Below are positions 31,095 through 40,798 of a stretch of DNA of 42,450 nucleotides, piece by piece. Source of the stretch: Methylomonas sp. (GTDB lineage Bacteria; Pseudomonadota; Gammaproteobacteria; Methylococcales; Methylomonadaceae). The notes beneath the pieces are model-generated. The model had not been told where the DNA came from. It was given only the letters and a program-made list of their open reading frames with translations, and ran no database searches. The DNA lies in contig PERU01000032.1 in NCBI GenBank assembly GCA_002928965.1, positions 1 to 42,450 of the forward strand, read 5' to 3'. Every line of letters begins with the position of its first letter. The first letter of the stretch is position 1. A program made the translations under genes and the position numbers.

Positions 31095-31410
31095 TGCGTA
31101 ATCCACAATAAGCAGCCAGGGTGCCATTGGTCGCAAAAGATTCAGTCGCTCTCGGACAGGCTCCTAGTAGCCTGTCCGAGAGGATTTCGTCCTAACGATC
31201 ATGAAAGCTCTGCATCATCCCAGTCAATAAAGCTGGGGTAGCGACGTTTGTCCCGATTCCAAGACCTTCGGTTCGCGACTTGCTTTGTCTGCAGGATGAC
31301 TTTCCGTTCAGAAAGTCGCGGCATTGCTTTATTTCGAAAGCGTGGAAGACTCCCCAGTTAAATTTAAATAATAAATATCGGGCTTCCCGCTAACTGAATT
31401 GGAGTAAGAC
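31095..31410. other. Intergenic region with repeats A and B
   Basis: No gene. The region contains the perfect palindrome at 31149-31182 and a repeat ending CCTTCGGTTCGCGACTTG (31231-31283) related to 2234-2287. I see no copy of the shared promoter motif ahead of the globin-like gene. Confidence 0.5.
31149..31182. terminator. Perfect 14-bp-stem palindrome built from repeat family A (possible terminator)
   Basis: CTCTCGGACAGGCT, then the six-base loop CCTAGT, then AGCCTGTCCGAGAG, with no mismatch. It lies 54 nt after the DUF1207 stop and could end that transcript. No clear T-run follows, so a purely intrinsic terminator is doubtful. The half sequence recurs singly at about 35-50 and 10892-10909, showing it is part of a dispersed repeat. 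Confidence 0.45.
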
Positions 31411-31980
31411 ATGAGCAGCATTTTAAAATTTAATTTGGATGATCAATTGCTCGCCAAAATTATTGATGTTTGGTATGGCAACATGCGCGATGATTATCGA
31501 ATCAATCGCTATTTTTATGATCGTCCCCAAGCCGAGCAAGCCCAAGGATTGAAAAAGTTATTGAGCGCGCTACTCGCAACTGTCCCCGTTGAGCCTGAAA
31601 AAATATCCGATTTGGCTGACCAAGCCTTTACCACTGCCTTTGCCCGTGGCAATGCCAAACCAAGTCTGGTCAACAATCGCGATTTCGCCATTTTAGCGAC
31701 GCTGATGAACGGAAATATTGTCGGGGACGATGATGGCACCCCCCGATTAACTCTGCTATGCCCCGGTCATTCTCATTTTTTGAGATTGCAGCCGATTGAT
31801 GAAGTTTATGACGTGGCGCTGGAGTTGCTGAAAGTCACTCTTGAACAATTCAACCTCACCAGTGAAACAGTCAGCCAGTTCATCAATTTTGTAGCATTGG
31901 GCAAAGATAGTGTGATGGGTCGGGGTGAGCCCATCTATGAAAGCGAAGAACGATCCAGTCGGTTTACAACCCACGGTTGA
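31411..31980 (+). CDS. Truncated-hemoglobin-like protein with a central insertion
   Basis: 189 residues, with GGAG about 9 nt before the ATG. Residues 10-60 (LLAKIIDVWYGNMRDDYRIN, RYFYDRPQAEQAQGLKKLLS) match the A to E helices of group 1 truncated globins. Residues 118-168 (PGHSHFLRLQPIDEVYDVAL, EQFNLTSETVSQFINFVALG, KDSVMG) match the F to H helices. Between them lie about 55 residues with no counterpart in ordinary ~120-residue truncated globins. The proximal haem histidine would be H120 or H122. Family membership is by pattern only, and haem binding is not certain. It stands alone ahead of the di-iron gene. Confidence 0.5.
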   Translation: MSSILKFNLDDQLLAKIIDVWYGNMRDDYRINRYFYDRPQAEQAQGLKKLLSALLATVPVEPEKISDLADQAFTTAFARGNAKPSLVNNRDFAILATLMNGNIVGDDDGTPRLTLLCPGHSHFLRLQPIDEVYDVALELLKVTLEQFNLTSETVSQFINFVALGKDSVMGRGEPIYESEERSSRFTTHG

Positions 31981-32370
31981 GTTCAGCTCGCAACTTGCAG
32001 GGATGCAGGTATAGAGTCATTTCCGAGCATGCATTTGCATGTCGAAGGTTATGGGGTGGTTAAAAATGGTGTTTAGCGACCATGATGCGATTGGATCAGG
32101 ACGACCGGAACATTTACCGAGAAAGTCAACGTGGGAACGATGCCTGTGGCGAACCGTAGGTCATGGAATGGCAACTGGCGTGTCTTCAACGTTCAAAGGC
32201 CAGGGTGATGCCAAGCGTCTCTGATCGTTAAGGGTTGGTTGTTGTTTCCATCAGTAGTGTCTGTGATGTTATGTACGCTAACGAACAGACTAATTTGCAG
32301 CAATCGAAAATACTTGACTAAACGTCAGCCATTTTAATGGCATCCTTTCTTGCTCAAATTACAAATTCCC
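31981..32370. other. Intergenic region ahead of the di-iron gene
   Basis: A 61-codon frame at 32039-32224 has no Shine-Dalgarno sequence and no recognisable family, and is not called. Motif copy 6 lies at 32272-32290. Nothing else is seen. Confidence 0.5.
32272..32290 (+). promoter_or_regulatory. Shared operator/promoter motif, copy 6 (towards di-iron protein)
   Basis: TGTACGCTAACGAACAGAC, the closest copy to the overall consensus. AATACT at 32309-32314, four of six matches to TATAAT, begins exactly 18 nt downstream. The coding start lies 80 nt after the motif. Confidence 0.75.
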
Positions 32371-33264
32371 ATGACTAAAACCAAATATCGCTCGGTGTTT
32401 GCACCAGCCAGCAGCCAGCAGCGTAGTGAAAATTTCCGGGATTATTGGTTGTTTACCCAACAACATGGCGGCGATTTATTTGAAGCAGAGCAAGACTTAT
32501 CCAAAAAACGAGCCACCTTGGAAGGTTTTCAGTCCAATCCGGTCAGACTCAACCAGCCGCTTGCCAATCCGCAGGCGTTTTATCGGAATTACATAGAGTT
32601 GGTTGACGATCCTAAATCGCTGGATCGTATGACATTACTGCTGGGCGCACTCTACAAATTTGCCCGCCACGAGTGGGTTGGCATTAAAGCCGCATGGGAT
32701 GTTGCTCCTGATATGGCGAATTGTACAACCCTGGAAGACAAGATTTCCCGTGTGCATTTGGCAGAAGAGTTTTGCCATGTGCGTTTGTTCGACGAGATGC
32801 TGAAAACCTGCGGTCTGGATCATGTGGCGTGGGTGCCATTGACGCCGTTCAAAGAAAAAGTCTATGAACAGTTTCCAAAATTACCCGGTTTTGTCATCGA
32901 CACACCTGCTTTCGTTACCGAATTGATGGGGGTGACGTTTTATTGTCATTTATATCAATTGTTCGATGAAATCCTGGTGGATGAACCAGCGGTCCGCGAC
33001 CGGCTGAAAGCGCTCTTGGACGAAATTACCATCGATGAAATTGCCCATGTCGGGCAGCGGCGAAATTTTATCGGCCCTGTGGGGATTAGAATCGCCAAAA
33101 CCCTGGTTAAACCGCTCTATACGCTTTTCTTCAAGGACATTCCTGAAATCGGCGAATTAATGGATGTAAATAAAATGATTCAGGACGGGCTGGCATTTGA
33201 TTTTAACCAGATACCGGATTACATGATAGCGCGCAGCTGGATTCCTTCTTACTGCAAAATCTGA
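32371..33264 (+). CDS. Ferritin-like/AurF-type di-iron protein of unknown substrate
   Basis: 297 residues from ATG 32371 (a TTG at 32350 would add seven). Neither start has a good Shine-Dalgarno sequence. The ligand set of a carboxylate-bridged di-iron site is visible: E101 in FARHEWVG, E133 and H136 in LAEEFCHVRLF, E184 in TELMGVTFYCHLY, and E223 with H226 in TIDEIAHVGQRR. This spacing resembles AurF-like N-oxygenases and related ferritin-superfamily oxidases. I know of no characterised close relative, so the substrate is open. The gene is preceded by motif copy 6. It could be an oxygen-using or oxygen-sensing enzyme induced with the rest of the cluster. Confidence 0.72.
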   Translation: MTKTKYRSVFAPASSQQRSENFRDYWLFTQQHGGDLFEAEQDLSKKRATLEGFQSNPVRLNQPLANPQAFYRNYIELVDDPKSLDRMTLLLGALYKFARHEWVGIKAAWDVAPDMANCTTLEDKISRVHLAEEFCHVRLFDEMLKTCGLDHVAWVPLTPFKEKVYEQFPKLPGFVIDTPAFVTELMGVTFYCHLYQLFDEILVDEPAVRDRLKALLDEITIDEIAHVGQRRNFIGPVGIRIAKTLVKPLYTLFFKDIPEIGELMDVNKMIQDGLAFDFNQIPDYMIARSWIPSYCKI

Positions 33265-33384
33265 CCTGAACGTGATGATGTCAGGCTCGACTTGGCAAGG
33301 GTGTCCCTAGGAGCCTGAATTTGGGGCGTTATTTATGACCATATCCTAAAGGGTGTAACCTGGGTGGTGGCTGTTTGTCCACTG
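33265..33384. repeat. Intergenic gap with dispersed repeat family C, copy 3
   Basis: GGGGCGTTATTTATGACCAT followed by ATCCTAAAGGGTGTAACCTG at about 33323-33362. It is related to 41470-41515 (GGACGTTATTTTTGACGATG, CCCTAAAGCTGCACTTTACC). It lies between the convergent di-iron gene and exporter operon. Confidence 0.5.
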
Positions 33385-34509
33385 TCAAACCATCGAACTG
33401 ATGGTATTCCGAAACCGGTTCAAGGCCAGCGCAAAAAACACCGCGCCAATTCCGATCAAGGCCAGAAAATCCACCCAAACAATGCCAAATCCGGCCCCTC
33501 GATACAAAATAGCCTGGGCCAACGACACGAAATGCGTGGTCGGTGCCGCCAGCATGATGTTTTGCACCAGTGCCGGCATGCTTTCGCGCGGTGTCATGCC
33601 GCCGGACAGCATTTGCAGCGGTAGTAGGATGATCAGCATCAATAGGCCCAGTTGCGGCATGGATCGGGCCAGGGTGCCGAGATAAATCCCCAATGAGGTG
33701 GTGGCAAACAGGTGCAGCAACATGCCTAAAATAAACAAACCCAGCGACCCTTGAATCGGCACCTCCAACAGACCATGCACCACAAAAATGATAGACGCAG
33801 TGGCCACCACCACCACGACCAAGCCCATAGACCAGACCTTGGCTGACATGATTTCAAACGGCGTTAAGGGCATCACCAACAAATGCTCGATCGTGCCGTG
33901 CTCGCGTTCGCGGATCAGCGCCGCGCCGGTCAGAATGATGGACAAGGTGGTGATGCTGTTGATTACTTCCATTAGTGAGCCGAACCATACCGAGCTCAAA
34001 TTGGGATTGAAGCGGGTCCTTATCTCCAACTCGACGGGTAGGGTCACGATGGCCCGATGTCCTTGGGCAAACGCGTTGACTTCGCCGTTCAAAATGGTCT
34101 GGATGTAGCTATTGCCTATGAAGGCTTGCGAGATGCGGGTGGCGTCGATATTCAATTGCAGCGCCGGCTGCCGGCCCGCCAACATGTCGCGCTGGAAATG
34201 CGAGGGAATATCCAGCACAAAGCTGTATAAACCAACATCCATGCCGTGATCTGTTTCGTATTGATCGATGATCACTGGCGTCAAAAAATACGGTAGGTAA
34301 AAAGCGTTAATGATGCGGTGGGACAGTGGCGAGCGGTCTTCGTCGACGATGGCGATCGGCGCTTTGTGCAGGGATTGGGGAACGCCGGTGGCGATCAGAT
34401 ACACTTGGCCGGTGAAGGAGAACACGATCATCACTAGCATCATGGTGTCGCGGCTTAGGCTGCGGAGTTCTTTGATGCCTAGGTAGTAGATGTTGAGTAG
34501 GGTTTCCAT
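33385..34509 (-). CDS. yhhJ: ABC-2 type exporter permease (YhhJ-like)
   Basis: 374 residues with the ABC-2 permease layout. There is one N-terminal membrane helix (MMLVMIVFSFTGQVYLIATG). A large periplasmic loop follows, with the family's AFxNDDRSP-like segment (AIVDEDRSPLSHRIINAFYL). A C-terminal bundle of five helices starts near residue 175 (MEVINSITTLSIILTGAALI, REREHGTIEHLLVMPLTPFE). EREHGTIEHLLVMPL is the conserved coupling segment. It is the last gene of the NodT-YhiI-RbbA-YhhJ order known from E. coli yhiI-rbbA-yhhJ. It is separated from rbbA by 449 nt of repeats, which is unusual, and its start has no strong Shine-Dalgarno sequence. Confidence 0.9.
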   Translation of the reverse strand: METLLNIYYLGIKELRSLSRDTMMLVMIVFSFTGQVYLIATGVPQSLHKAPIAIVDEDRSPLSHRIINAFYLPYFLTPVIIDQYETDHGMDVGLYSFVLDIPSHFQRDMLAGRQPALQLNIDATRISQAFIGNSYIQTILNGEVNAFAQGHRAIVTLPVELEIRTRFNPNLSSVWFGSLMEVINSITTLSIILTGAALIREREHGTIEHLLVMPLTPFEIMSAKVWSMGLVVVVVATASIIFVVHGLLEVPIQGSLGLFILGMLLHLFATTSLGIYLGTLARSMPQLGLLMLIILLPLQMLSGGMTPRESMPALVQNIMLAAPTTHFVSLAQAILYRGAGFGIVWVDFLALIGIGAVFFALALNRFRNTISSMV

Positions 34510-34958
34510 TTGTTACTAGATCTTCTGACTTTTAGCGAAGTCCGCATGAATTACCGTTCGCCCTGAGCGTGTCGAAGGGCGCTCCCAGTAAGGTTGCGAC
34601 AGGCTCAGCACGAATGGGGTGCCGGTAATACTTGGGGCTTGACTAATAGGCTTGGCGTTAGTGTCGCTATCGCGACGGCTTTTTTTATGTCGGGTCTCGG
34701 CCCGACAGCCGAGATACTTTCTTTTGCTTGGCCAAAAGAAAGTATCCAAAGAAAAGGCCACCCGGATTCCGCCTTGATCCTGCGCTTCTCGCTTTTGGCG
34801 AGGGTTTTCGAAGGGCCATCCCTGGCCCTGCGAAAACGAGCGGCATCCTTGCCGCTCCCCTGCGGGCCCTGTTCGCCAAAAGCTGCGATGCTCGGGGCGG
34901 AATAACGGGATAAAAACCAACTTGTAGCCCGTTAGTTGATTGAATTGTCCGATAGCCA
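34510..34958. repeat. Repeat block inserted between rbbA and yhhJ
   Basis: Two repeats lie here. At 34553-34619, CCGTTCGCCCTGAGCGTGTC pairs inversely with GCGACAGGCTCAGCACGAAT (related to 40381-40444). At about 34680-34905 is a chain of short palindromes, including TTTCTTTTGCTTGGCCAAAA with GAAA, AGGGCCATCCCTGGCCCT and GAGCGGCATCCTTGCCGCTC. The latter block, whose translation on the minus strand contains FGYFLLAKQKKVSRLSGRDP, is a repeat seen widely in gammaproteobacteria and often mis-called as a gene. A 189-codon minus-strand frame across it is therefore rejected. Confidence 0.7.
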
Positions 34959-37703
34959 TTATCGCTCCTGCTTTTTCAACAGCAGCACACTCAGGCCGAC
35001 GATAATTGGAATCGCCAGCGCCAAAGGCCATAGTGACGGGCCGAGTTCGGCGAAACCCAGGGCTTTGGAAAATGTGCCTCGGCATATAGTCAGGAAGTAG
35101 GCGCCGGGGAAGGTTTCGCCCATCAGTCGGGCGCCGCCTTCCAGCGAGGACACCGGGTCTATCATTCCGGAGAAGCGGGTGGAGGGAATGAAGGTGGCTA
35201 GGAAGGTGGCGAAGATGGCGGCGATTTGGCTGTTGGTTAAGGTGGAAATCAGCAGGCCGATGCCGGTCGAGGCCGTGACGTATAGCAGGGCGGCAACAGT
35301 CAAAGTCAAAAAGCTGCCTTTGAACGGCACGCCGAATACGAAGATGGCCAGGATAGACAGCAGCAGAAAATTCAGCATGCCCACCGCGATGTAAGGCAGT
35401 TGTTTGCCCACTAAAAACTCAAATTTAGTCACTGGGGTGACGTATAAATTTAAAATCGAGCCCAGTTCTTTTTCGCGGACCACACTCAGCGCGCTGAGCA
35501 TGGCCGGGATCAGCATCAATAAAATGGGGATCACCGCCGGCACCATGGCCGGCAGGCTTTTGACGTCGGCGTTGTAACGAAAGCGGGTTTCTATTTTCAT
35601 CAAGCCAGCGGGTAGCTGGGTCGTACTGCGGCTGCGGGCCATTTCCAGCAGCCAGCCTTGGTGCATGGCTTGCACGTAACCGATGACGTTCTCGGCGCGG
35701 GTCGGCATGGCGCCGTCGATCCAGGCGCCTATTTTGACTTGATTGCCGCGTTCTAAATCGCGAGCGAAGTGGGGCGGTATTTCCAACGCCAAGCTCAGTT
35801 CGCCGCTGCGCATGCGCTGATCGAGTTCGGCGTAATCGGCCAGCGGCGGTCGTGACAGAAAATAACGCGAGCCGCCTAAATCCAGCGCGTAGTTATTACT
35901 GAGTGTGGTTTGGTCGCGGTCCAGCACAGCAAAGCGCAAGTCCTCCACATCCATGGTAATCCCATAGCCGAAGGTGAACATCAAAAACAAAGTACCGACC
36001 AAGGCAATCGAGGCGCGGATTGGATCGCGGCGCAGTTCCAGGGCTTCACGCAGCGTATAACTGTAAAGACGGGTCAAACTAAAGCCGGCAGCGGCTTGCG
36101 CGGCTTGGGTTTGCGGTGACACGACCACCGCCGGTTCAGTGGATGTGTCTGCCGCTGCCTCGTCGCCGCTGGCTTTCTGCAGATAGCCAATAAAGGCTTC
36201 TTCCAAACTAGCGTGGCCGCTATCCTTGACTAGTGCCGCCGGCGTATCGCTGGCCAGCACTTTACCGGCGTGCATCAACGAAATGCGGTCGCAGCGTTCG
36301 GCTTCGTTCATGAAGTGGGTGGAAATAAAAATGGTGACCTGGTCGTTGCGGGACAGTTCTATCATCATTTCCCAAAAGCGGTCCCGTTCGATCGGATCGA
36401 CACCGGAGGTCGGTTCGTCGAGGATCAGCAAGTCCGGGCGGTGGATCATGGCTACTGCCAGCGACAGGCGTTGCCTAATGCCGAGCGGCAGCGCGTCGGG
36501 CAAGGTGCCCAATACCGCATCGAGCTGGAAGCGCTGGGCCATCTCGGTGACGCGATCCGACATGTCCGCTGCCGGCAGGTGAAACAGCTTGGCGTGCAGT
36601 TCTAGGTTTTGTTTGACCGTCAGCTCGGAATACAACGAAAACGCTTGCGACATATAACCCACCCGTTTGCGCGTGGCTAGATTGCCGGCGTCGACCACCT
36701 GCCCAAACAATAGGGCCGTTCCCGAGCTGGGTTGCAACAAGCCGGTGAGCATTTTCATGGTGGTGGATTTACCGCAGCCGTTGGAGCCCAGAAAGCCGAA
36801 AATCTCGCCGCGTTCGATCCGTAAGCTGACATTGTCCACCGCCAGAAATTCGCCAAAGCGCATGCTTAAATCGTGGGCTTCGATAGCGATATCCGCGCCA
36901 CTGCTTTGCCGGGGCGGAATCACGATGGCTTTATGACCGCGGCGCTTGGCTTCCGGCAGCAATAAAATGAAGGCTTCTTCCAGGCTATCGGCTTTTGCTT
37001 GTTCGCGCAGTTCGGTGGCGGTGCCGGTCGCCAGAATCTTGCCGGCATCCATCGCCACCAGCCAGTCGAAGCGCTCAGCTTCGTCCATGTAAGCGGTCGA
37101 AACCAGCACGCTCATGCCAGCGCGGCGCTGCCGCAGGCGGGCGATCAGCTCCCAGAACTGGGCGCGGGATAAGGGATCGACGCCGGTGGTGGGTTCATCG
37201 AGCACCAGCAAGTCGGGATCGTGGATTAGCGCGCAGCATAAGCCCAGCTTTTGTTTCATGCCGCCGGACAATTGCCCGGCAGGGCGGTCGCGAAAGGACT
37301 CTAGGTTAGTGCTTTTCAGTAATTCGGCGATGCGTTGTTCTCGTTCGGCTTGCTGCTGACCAAACAGCCGGCCAAAGAAATCGACGTTTTCAAACACCGA
37401 GAGGGTCAGATACAGATTTTTGCCCAGCCCTTGCGGCATGTAAGCGATGCGCGGACAGACTGCGCGGCGATGCCTGGCATCGGCCATGTCGCCGCCTAAC
37501 ACTTCGATCTTGCCTTGTTGTATGGCCCGCGCGCCGGTGAGTAGCGACATCAGACTGGATTTGCCGACGCCGTCCGGGCCGATCAAACCCAGCATTTGAT
37601 TGGCCGGCAAATCCAAATTCAGATTATCCAGTGCCACCTGCTCGCCATAGCGCAAACTCAGGTTTTGTATGCGCACCACGGGGGCAGTGGCTGGCGTATT
37701 CAT
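34959..37703 (-). CDS. rbbA: RbbA-type fused ABC transporter (two ATPase domains plus ABC-2 permease)
   Basis: 914 residues from ATG 37703, chosen because it overlaps the yhiI stop as ATGA (37736 is an alternative). The first ATPase domain has Walker A GPDGVGKS at 42-49, signature [11 protein letters not shown] and DEPTTGVDP. The second has Walker [10 protein letters not shown] near 304-312, DEPTSGVDP and a degenerate signature ([11 protein letters not shown] in place of LSGGQ). From about 550 an ABC-2 permease domain follows, with the conserved [20 protein letters not shown] segment. Size and domain order match E. coli RbbA/YhiH. It exports an unknown substrate with YhiI and YhhJ. The ribosome-linked role reported for RbbA cannot be inferred here. 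Confidence 0.92.
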   Translation of the reverse strand: MNTPATAPVVRIQNLSLRYGEQVALDNLNLDLPANQMLGLIGPDGVGKSSLMSLLTGARAIQQGKIEVLGGDMADARHRRAVCPRIAYMPQGLGKNLYLTLSVFENVDFFGRLFGQQQAEREQRIAELLKSTNLESFRDRPAGQLSGGMKQKLGLCCALIHDPDLLVLDEPTTGVDPLSRAQFWELIARLRQRRAGMSVLVSTAYMDEAERFDWLVAMDAGKILATGTATELREQAKADSLEEAFILLLPEAKRRGHKAIVIPPRQSSGADIAIEAHDLSMRFGEFLAVDNVSLRIERGEIFGFLGSNGCGKSTTMKMLTGLLQPSSGTALLFGQVVDAGNLATRKRVGYMSQAFSLYSELTVKQNLELHAKLFHLPAADMSDRVTEMAQRFQLDAVLGTLPDALPLGIRQRLSLAVAMIHRPDLLILDEPTSGVDPIERDRFWEMMIELSRNDQVTIFISTHFMNEAERCDRISLMHAGKVLASDTPAALVKDSGHASLEEAFIGYLQKASGDEAAADTSTEPAVVVSPQTQAAQAAAGFSLTRLYSYTLREALELRRDPIRASIALVGTLFLMFTFGYGITMDVEDLRFAVLDRDQTTLSNNYALDLGGSRYFLSRPPLADYAELDQRMRSGELSLALEIPPHFARDLERGNQVKIGAWIDGAMPTRAENVIGYVQAMHQGWLLEMARSRSTTQLPAGLMKIETRFRYNADVKSLPAMVPAVIPILLMLIPAMLSALSVVREKELGSILNLYVTPVTKFEFLVGKQLPYIAVGMLNFLLLSILAIFVFGVPFKGSFLTLTVAALLYVTASTGIGLLISTLTNSQIAAIFATFLATFIPSTRFSGMIDPVSSLEGGARLMGETFPGAYFLTICRGTFSKALGFAELGPSLWPLALAIPIIVGLSVLLLKKQER

Positions 37704-38821
37704 TGCGGCAGCTTGATCGCCAGGTTTTCCGGCCACTCGACTTTAGAGTCTATCTTCACATAGGCTATGCCAGGCACGCCGGTTTTGACCTGGTTGAGGT
37801 GTTTTTTTAACAGTTCAGGATCGAGTCGGGCGCGCACCCGGAACATCAGCTTCAAGCGTTCGGTTTCGGTTTCCACGGTTTTGGGGGTGAACTGGGCCAC
37901 GCTAGCCACGAAGCTGGCCGTGGCTGGGATGACCAAGTCCGGCACCGCATCCAATACCAGCCGGATCTCACTCCCTAATGCCACTTTGCCAGCCGCCTCG
38001 GTCGGTAGAAAGAACGTCATATACACATCGGCAAGATCGACCATGTTCAGCACTCGGCCACCAGCCGACAATACTTCGCCGGGCTCGGCGACGCGGTATT
38101 GAATGCGGCCGTCGCGCGGCGCTTTTAACACGCTGTCTTCTATGTCGGCTTGCAATCGACTGACGGTCGCCTGGGCGGCTTCGATGAGGGTTTGCGAGGC
38201 CACTGCTTGGGATTTTGCCGCTTCGGTACCGGCACCTGCCGCCGCGACCTGCGCTTGTGCGGCATTGATTGCCGCTTGCATACCTAATACCCGCGCCCGG
38301 TCATCATCGACTTCCTGTTGCGGCGTGGCACCTTCGCCGACAAGGCGTTGCGAACGTTGCAGGCGTTTGCTGGCGGCATCGAATTCGGCTTGGCGCTGGG
38401 CGACCACGGCCAGGGCGGCGTTGTGTTCGCTTTGCCGCTGCACGATCACCGCTTTGGCAGTGACGCGGGCGCTTTCGGCGTGGCGCACTTGCGCTCGCGC
38501 TTCAGTTTGCTGCGCTTGTAAGACCTGGGTGTCCATCTTGGCCAGCACCATGCCGGATGCCACAAAATCGCCTTCATGCGGCAGAATCTCGATAATCCTG
38601 CCAGCGGTTTTGGTGGCGATATCAATCTCGGTGGCTTCGATGCGGCCATTGCCGGTGACGATGGCTTCCGGCAGCGGGGCAGGGCGCAACCACGACCAAA
38701 TCAGCACCGCCAAAGCCAGCAATAGCAAGCCGGGTACGATGAATTTTCGAAGCTGCTGTAGCCAGGTTTTTTTGGGTTCGGTGGCGGCTTCCGGTGCGAT
38801 GGGTTCCTTTGCGCTGGCCAT
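37700..38821 (-). CDS. yhiI: HlyD-family membrane fusion protein (YhiI-like)
   Basis: 373 residues. A cytoplasmic N-tail is followed by one membrane helix at about 27-47 ([20 protein letters not shown]). A split lipoyl half-motif ([20 protein letters not shown]) and an alanine/glutamine-rich alpha-hairpin ([14 protein letters not shown] region) follow. The second lipoyl half ([20 protein letters not shown]) and a beta-barrel end the protein. It links the inner-membrane pump to the NodT channel. The start overlaps the nodT-like stop (TAATG) and the end overlaps rbbA (ATGA). Confidence 0.93.
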   Translation of the reverse strand: MASAKEPIAPEAATEPKKTWLQQLRKFIVPGLLLLALAVLIWSWLRPAPLPEAIVTGNGRIEATEIDIATKTAGRIIEILPHEGDFVASGMVLAKMDTQVLQAQQTEARAQVRHAESARVTAKAVIVQRQSEHNAALAVVAQRQAEFDAASKRLQRSQRLVGEGATPQQEVDDDRARVLGMQAAINAAQAQVAAAGAGTEAAKSQAVASQTLIEAAQATVSRLQADIEDSVLKAPRDGRIQYRVAEPGEVLSAGGRVLNMVDLADVYMTFFLPTEAAGKVALGSEIRLVLDAVPDLVIPATASFVASVAQFTPKTVETETERLKLMFRVRARLDPELLKKHLNQVKTGVPGIAYVKIDSKVEWPENLAIKLPQ

Positions 38822-40254
38822 TAGGGCTCCTCAACAAGCTGAGATTGCATGCTGCTGTTCTCCGGGCCGCCGCCCAGGGCTTTGTAAACCGCAATCAGAT
38901 GGGTGGCGGTGTCCGACTCGGAGCGCGCCAATTCGATTTCCGCAGCGTACAGGCTGCGTTGTGAATCCAGTACATCCAAAAACGAAATCACGCCTTCTTG
39001 ATAGCGCAATTCCGAGAGTCGGACCGATTCGCGCAAGTCCAGCGTGGAGCTGACAAGCAGGCGACGGCGCTGCTCCTCATTTAAATATCGGCTTAACACC
39101 GTTTCGGTTTCGCGCAGCGCTTCCAGGATGGTTTTTTCATAGGACAAATAGGCTTCCTGTTGGCGCGCATCGGCTAATTGGATGCCGGCGCGGATGCGAC
39201 CGAAATTTAATAGTGGTTGCAGCAGGTTGGCGGCGGTGCCGTATGAAAATGCTGCCGATTTGAACAAGGATTCCAGGTCGGTATTGCGCAGGCCAACGAA
39301 AGCGGACAGGGAAATTTTCGGAAACAATTCGGCAACAGCGGAGCCTTGCAGCGCTGTCGCCGCAGCCAGTTGGCGCTCGGCGATATAGATATCCGGGCGA
39401 TTGCGCAGGCTTGCCGCCGGCGATGCCAGCACTTCAGCGCCTGCCGCTTGCGGCACCGCACCCAACGGGCGTAATTCAAGCGCCAGGCTACCGGGATGTT
39501 GGCCGACCAACAGTTCCAGTTGCCGCAGCAAGCCGGTCAGTTTGGCTTCCAAGGCCGGGATCTGTGCCATCGTGGTTTCGGTCAAGGCCCGCGATCTCAC
39601 CACTTCATGGCGGGCCACCACGCCTTCGTCAAACAGTTTTTCGGTCAGTGATAAGGTGGCTTGCTGGGTTTGCAAATTTGAAGAGGTGATGCGCAATTGA
39701 TTCTGGGCGCTGCGATATTCGACATAACTGCGGGCCAGTTCGGCGCTCAGTGTGACTAACGCCTGCTGATAGCCGGCGTTGGCACCGTCTAGCTCTGCCG
39801 AGGCCGCTTCCAGACGCCGCTGCTGACGGCCAAACAAATCAATTTCCCACAAGGCATCGAAACCCAATTCGAGCATGTTGTAACGAATACCCGGGGCCAA
39901 GCCGGGCAACGGGTTTTCCTGGCGTTGCGCACCGGCTTTGATGTTTACGCTGGGAAACAACTCCGCTTGGGTGTCGCGCCGCTCGGCGCGGGCCTGGTCG
40001 ATGCGGGTGTCAGCGATTTTTAGATCCAGATTGCCGGCCAAGGCTTTAGCCATCAATGCATTCAGCGGGGTGTCGTTAAAACGTAGCCACCAGTTGTGCA
40101 GCTGTTTGGGGTCTGATGTGCTGACAGCCGGAATTACGCCAGTGACCGCTTGCCAGCTGGCCGGGGCATTGGTTGTCGGTGGGCGATAATCCGGGCCGAC
40201 CGTGCAACCGAAGGCAGCTATCGAAATGATTATCCCAGCCGGTTTAGGCAGCAT
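38821..40254 (-). CDS. NodT/OprM-family outer-membrane efflux lipoprotein
   Basis: 477 residues from ATG 40254, preferred over 40287 because it gives a clean lipoprotein signal [17 protein letters not shown] ending in the lipobox cysteine, followed by TVGPDYRPP as in nearly all NodT/OprM proteins. Two outer-membrane efflux (OEP) repeats follow: [20 protein letters not shown] in the first half and [40 protein letters not shown] in the second. It forms the trimeric exit duct of the exporter. It is the first gene of the operon. Motif copy 7 points at it from 352 nt upstream. Confidence 0.93.
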   Translation of the reverse strand: MLPKPAGIIISIAAFGCTVGPDYRPPTTNAPASWQAVTGVIPAVSTSDPKQLHNWWLRFNDTPLNALMAKALAGNLDLKIADTRIDQARAERRDTQAELFPSVNIKAGAQRQENPLPGLAPGIRYNMLELGFDALWEIDLFGRQQRRLEAASAELDGANAGYQQALVTLSAELARSYVEYRSAQNQLRITSSNLQTQQATLSLTEKLFDEGVVARHEVVRSRALTETTMAQIPALEAKLTGLLRQLELLVGQHPGSLALELRPLGAVPQAAGAEVLASPAASLRNRPDIYIAERQLAAATALQGSAVAELFPKISLSAFVGLRNTDLESLFKSAAFSYGTAANLLQPLLNFGRIRAGIQLADARQQEAYLSYEKTILEALRETETVLSRYLNEEQRRRLLVSSTLDLRESVRLSELRYQEGVISFLDVLDSQRSLYAAEIELARSESDTATHLIAVYKALGGGPENSSMQSQLVEEP

Positions 40255-40380
40255 TGAGATTTTGGGACAGATGAGCAGGGCAGCCATGCGACCGCAGGGT
40301 TTTTAGCTGTTTACTAGCAGCCTGTCGAACTACTGACGGAATCGTTTTATTCAGCACTTCCCTAATCCGACCCTTAAATA

Positions 40381-40444
40381 CCGTTCGGCTTGAGGTTGTC
40401 GAAGCGCGTTTGACATTAGGCTTCGACAGGCTCAGCCCGAACGG
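40381..40444. repeat. CTGAGC/TTCGACAGG palindromic repeat
   Basis: CCGTTCGGCTTGAGGTTGTC with GAAGC forms the left arm, and GCTTCGACAGGCTCAGCCCG with AACGG forms the inverse right arm (25 bp, about three differences, 14-nt loop). It is the same family as 34553-34619, and a partial copy lies near 28236. It is widely dispersed in gammaproteobacterial genomes. Confidence 0.7.
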
Positions 40445-40606
40445 AATACCAATAAAAATAAGGTCCGGGTTAATAGGTATAGGGGTTTCCATAACGCCCT
40501 CTGGGTTGAAATGACGAAATCGCGTTCAAAAGTGGTCGTTGCCAGCCTTAACATAGTGCGCAGGTTGGGTTTACTGCTGTAAATCTTAAGAGGTAACAAG
40601 AATCAA

Positions 40607-40625
40607 GTCTGTGCGCTGGCGAACT
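40607..40625 (-). promoter_or_regulatory. Shared operator/promoter motif, copy 7 (towards NodT-YhiI-RbbA-YhhJ)
   Basis: On the minus strand it reads AGTTCGCCAGCGCACAGAC. TAAGAT at 40588-40583 begins exactly 18 nt downstream. It faces the exporter operon, leaving a predicted 5' UTR of about 320 nt that contains the palindromic repeat. Confidence 0.7.
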
Positions 40626-40661
40626 TAAGCCGTCTGGATTGGCTCCAAGCGGAAATTGAAA

Positions 40662-40680
40662 TGTTCGATGGCGTACAGAC
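40662..40680 (+). promoter_or_regulatory. Shared operator/promoter motif, copy 8 (towards small membrane protein)
   Basis: TGTTCGATGGCGTACAGAC. TAGAGT at 40699-40704 begins exactly 18 nt downstream. The following TGTGCGGCCT and TAGAGTCAAA match the region after copy 5 at the same offsets, and the coding start is again 118 nt away. Confidence 0.78.
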
Positions 40681-40798
40681 TGTGCGGCCTTTAAATAGTA
40701 GAGTCAAAAACGGTATTACGGTGTGTTTGACATCTAACGCATGGCGTTCAAGCGACTGTCTAAACGCTGATAAATTTTTCAAAACGAGGTAAACAATC

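Larger units (their letters stand above)
40255..40798. other. Divergent regulatory region between exporter operon and small membrane protein
   Basis: The region holds an inverted repeat at 40381-40444 and two copies of the shared promoter motif, 7 (minus) and 8 (plus), 36 nt apart, each facing its own gene. An 82-codon minus-strand frame at 40244-40492 contains the repeat-derived phrase FGLSLSKPNVKRAST and is rejected. Confidence 0.6.

Noticed and set aside
32039-32224. 61-codon plus-strand ORF before the di-iron gene
   Set aside because: No ribosome-binding site, no recognisable domain, and composition like the surrounding non-coding DNA.
34516-35085. 189-codon minus-strand ORF between rbbA and yhhJ
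   Set aside because: It overlaps the end of rbbA and reads through two dispersed repeats. The phrase around FFWPSKRKYLGCRAETR is repeat-derived.
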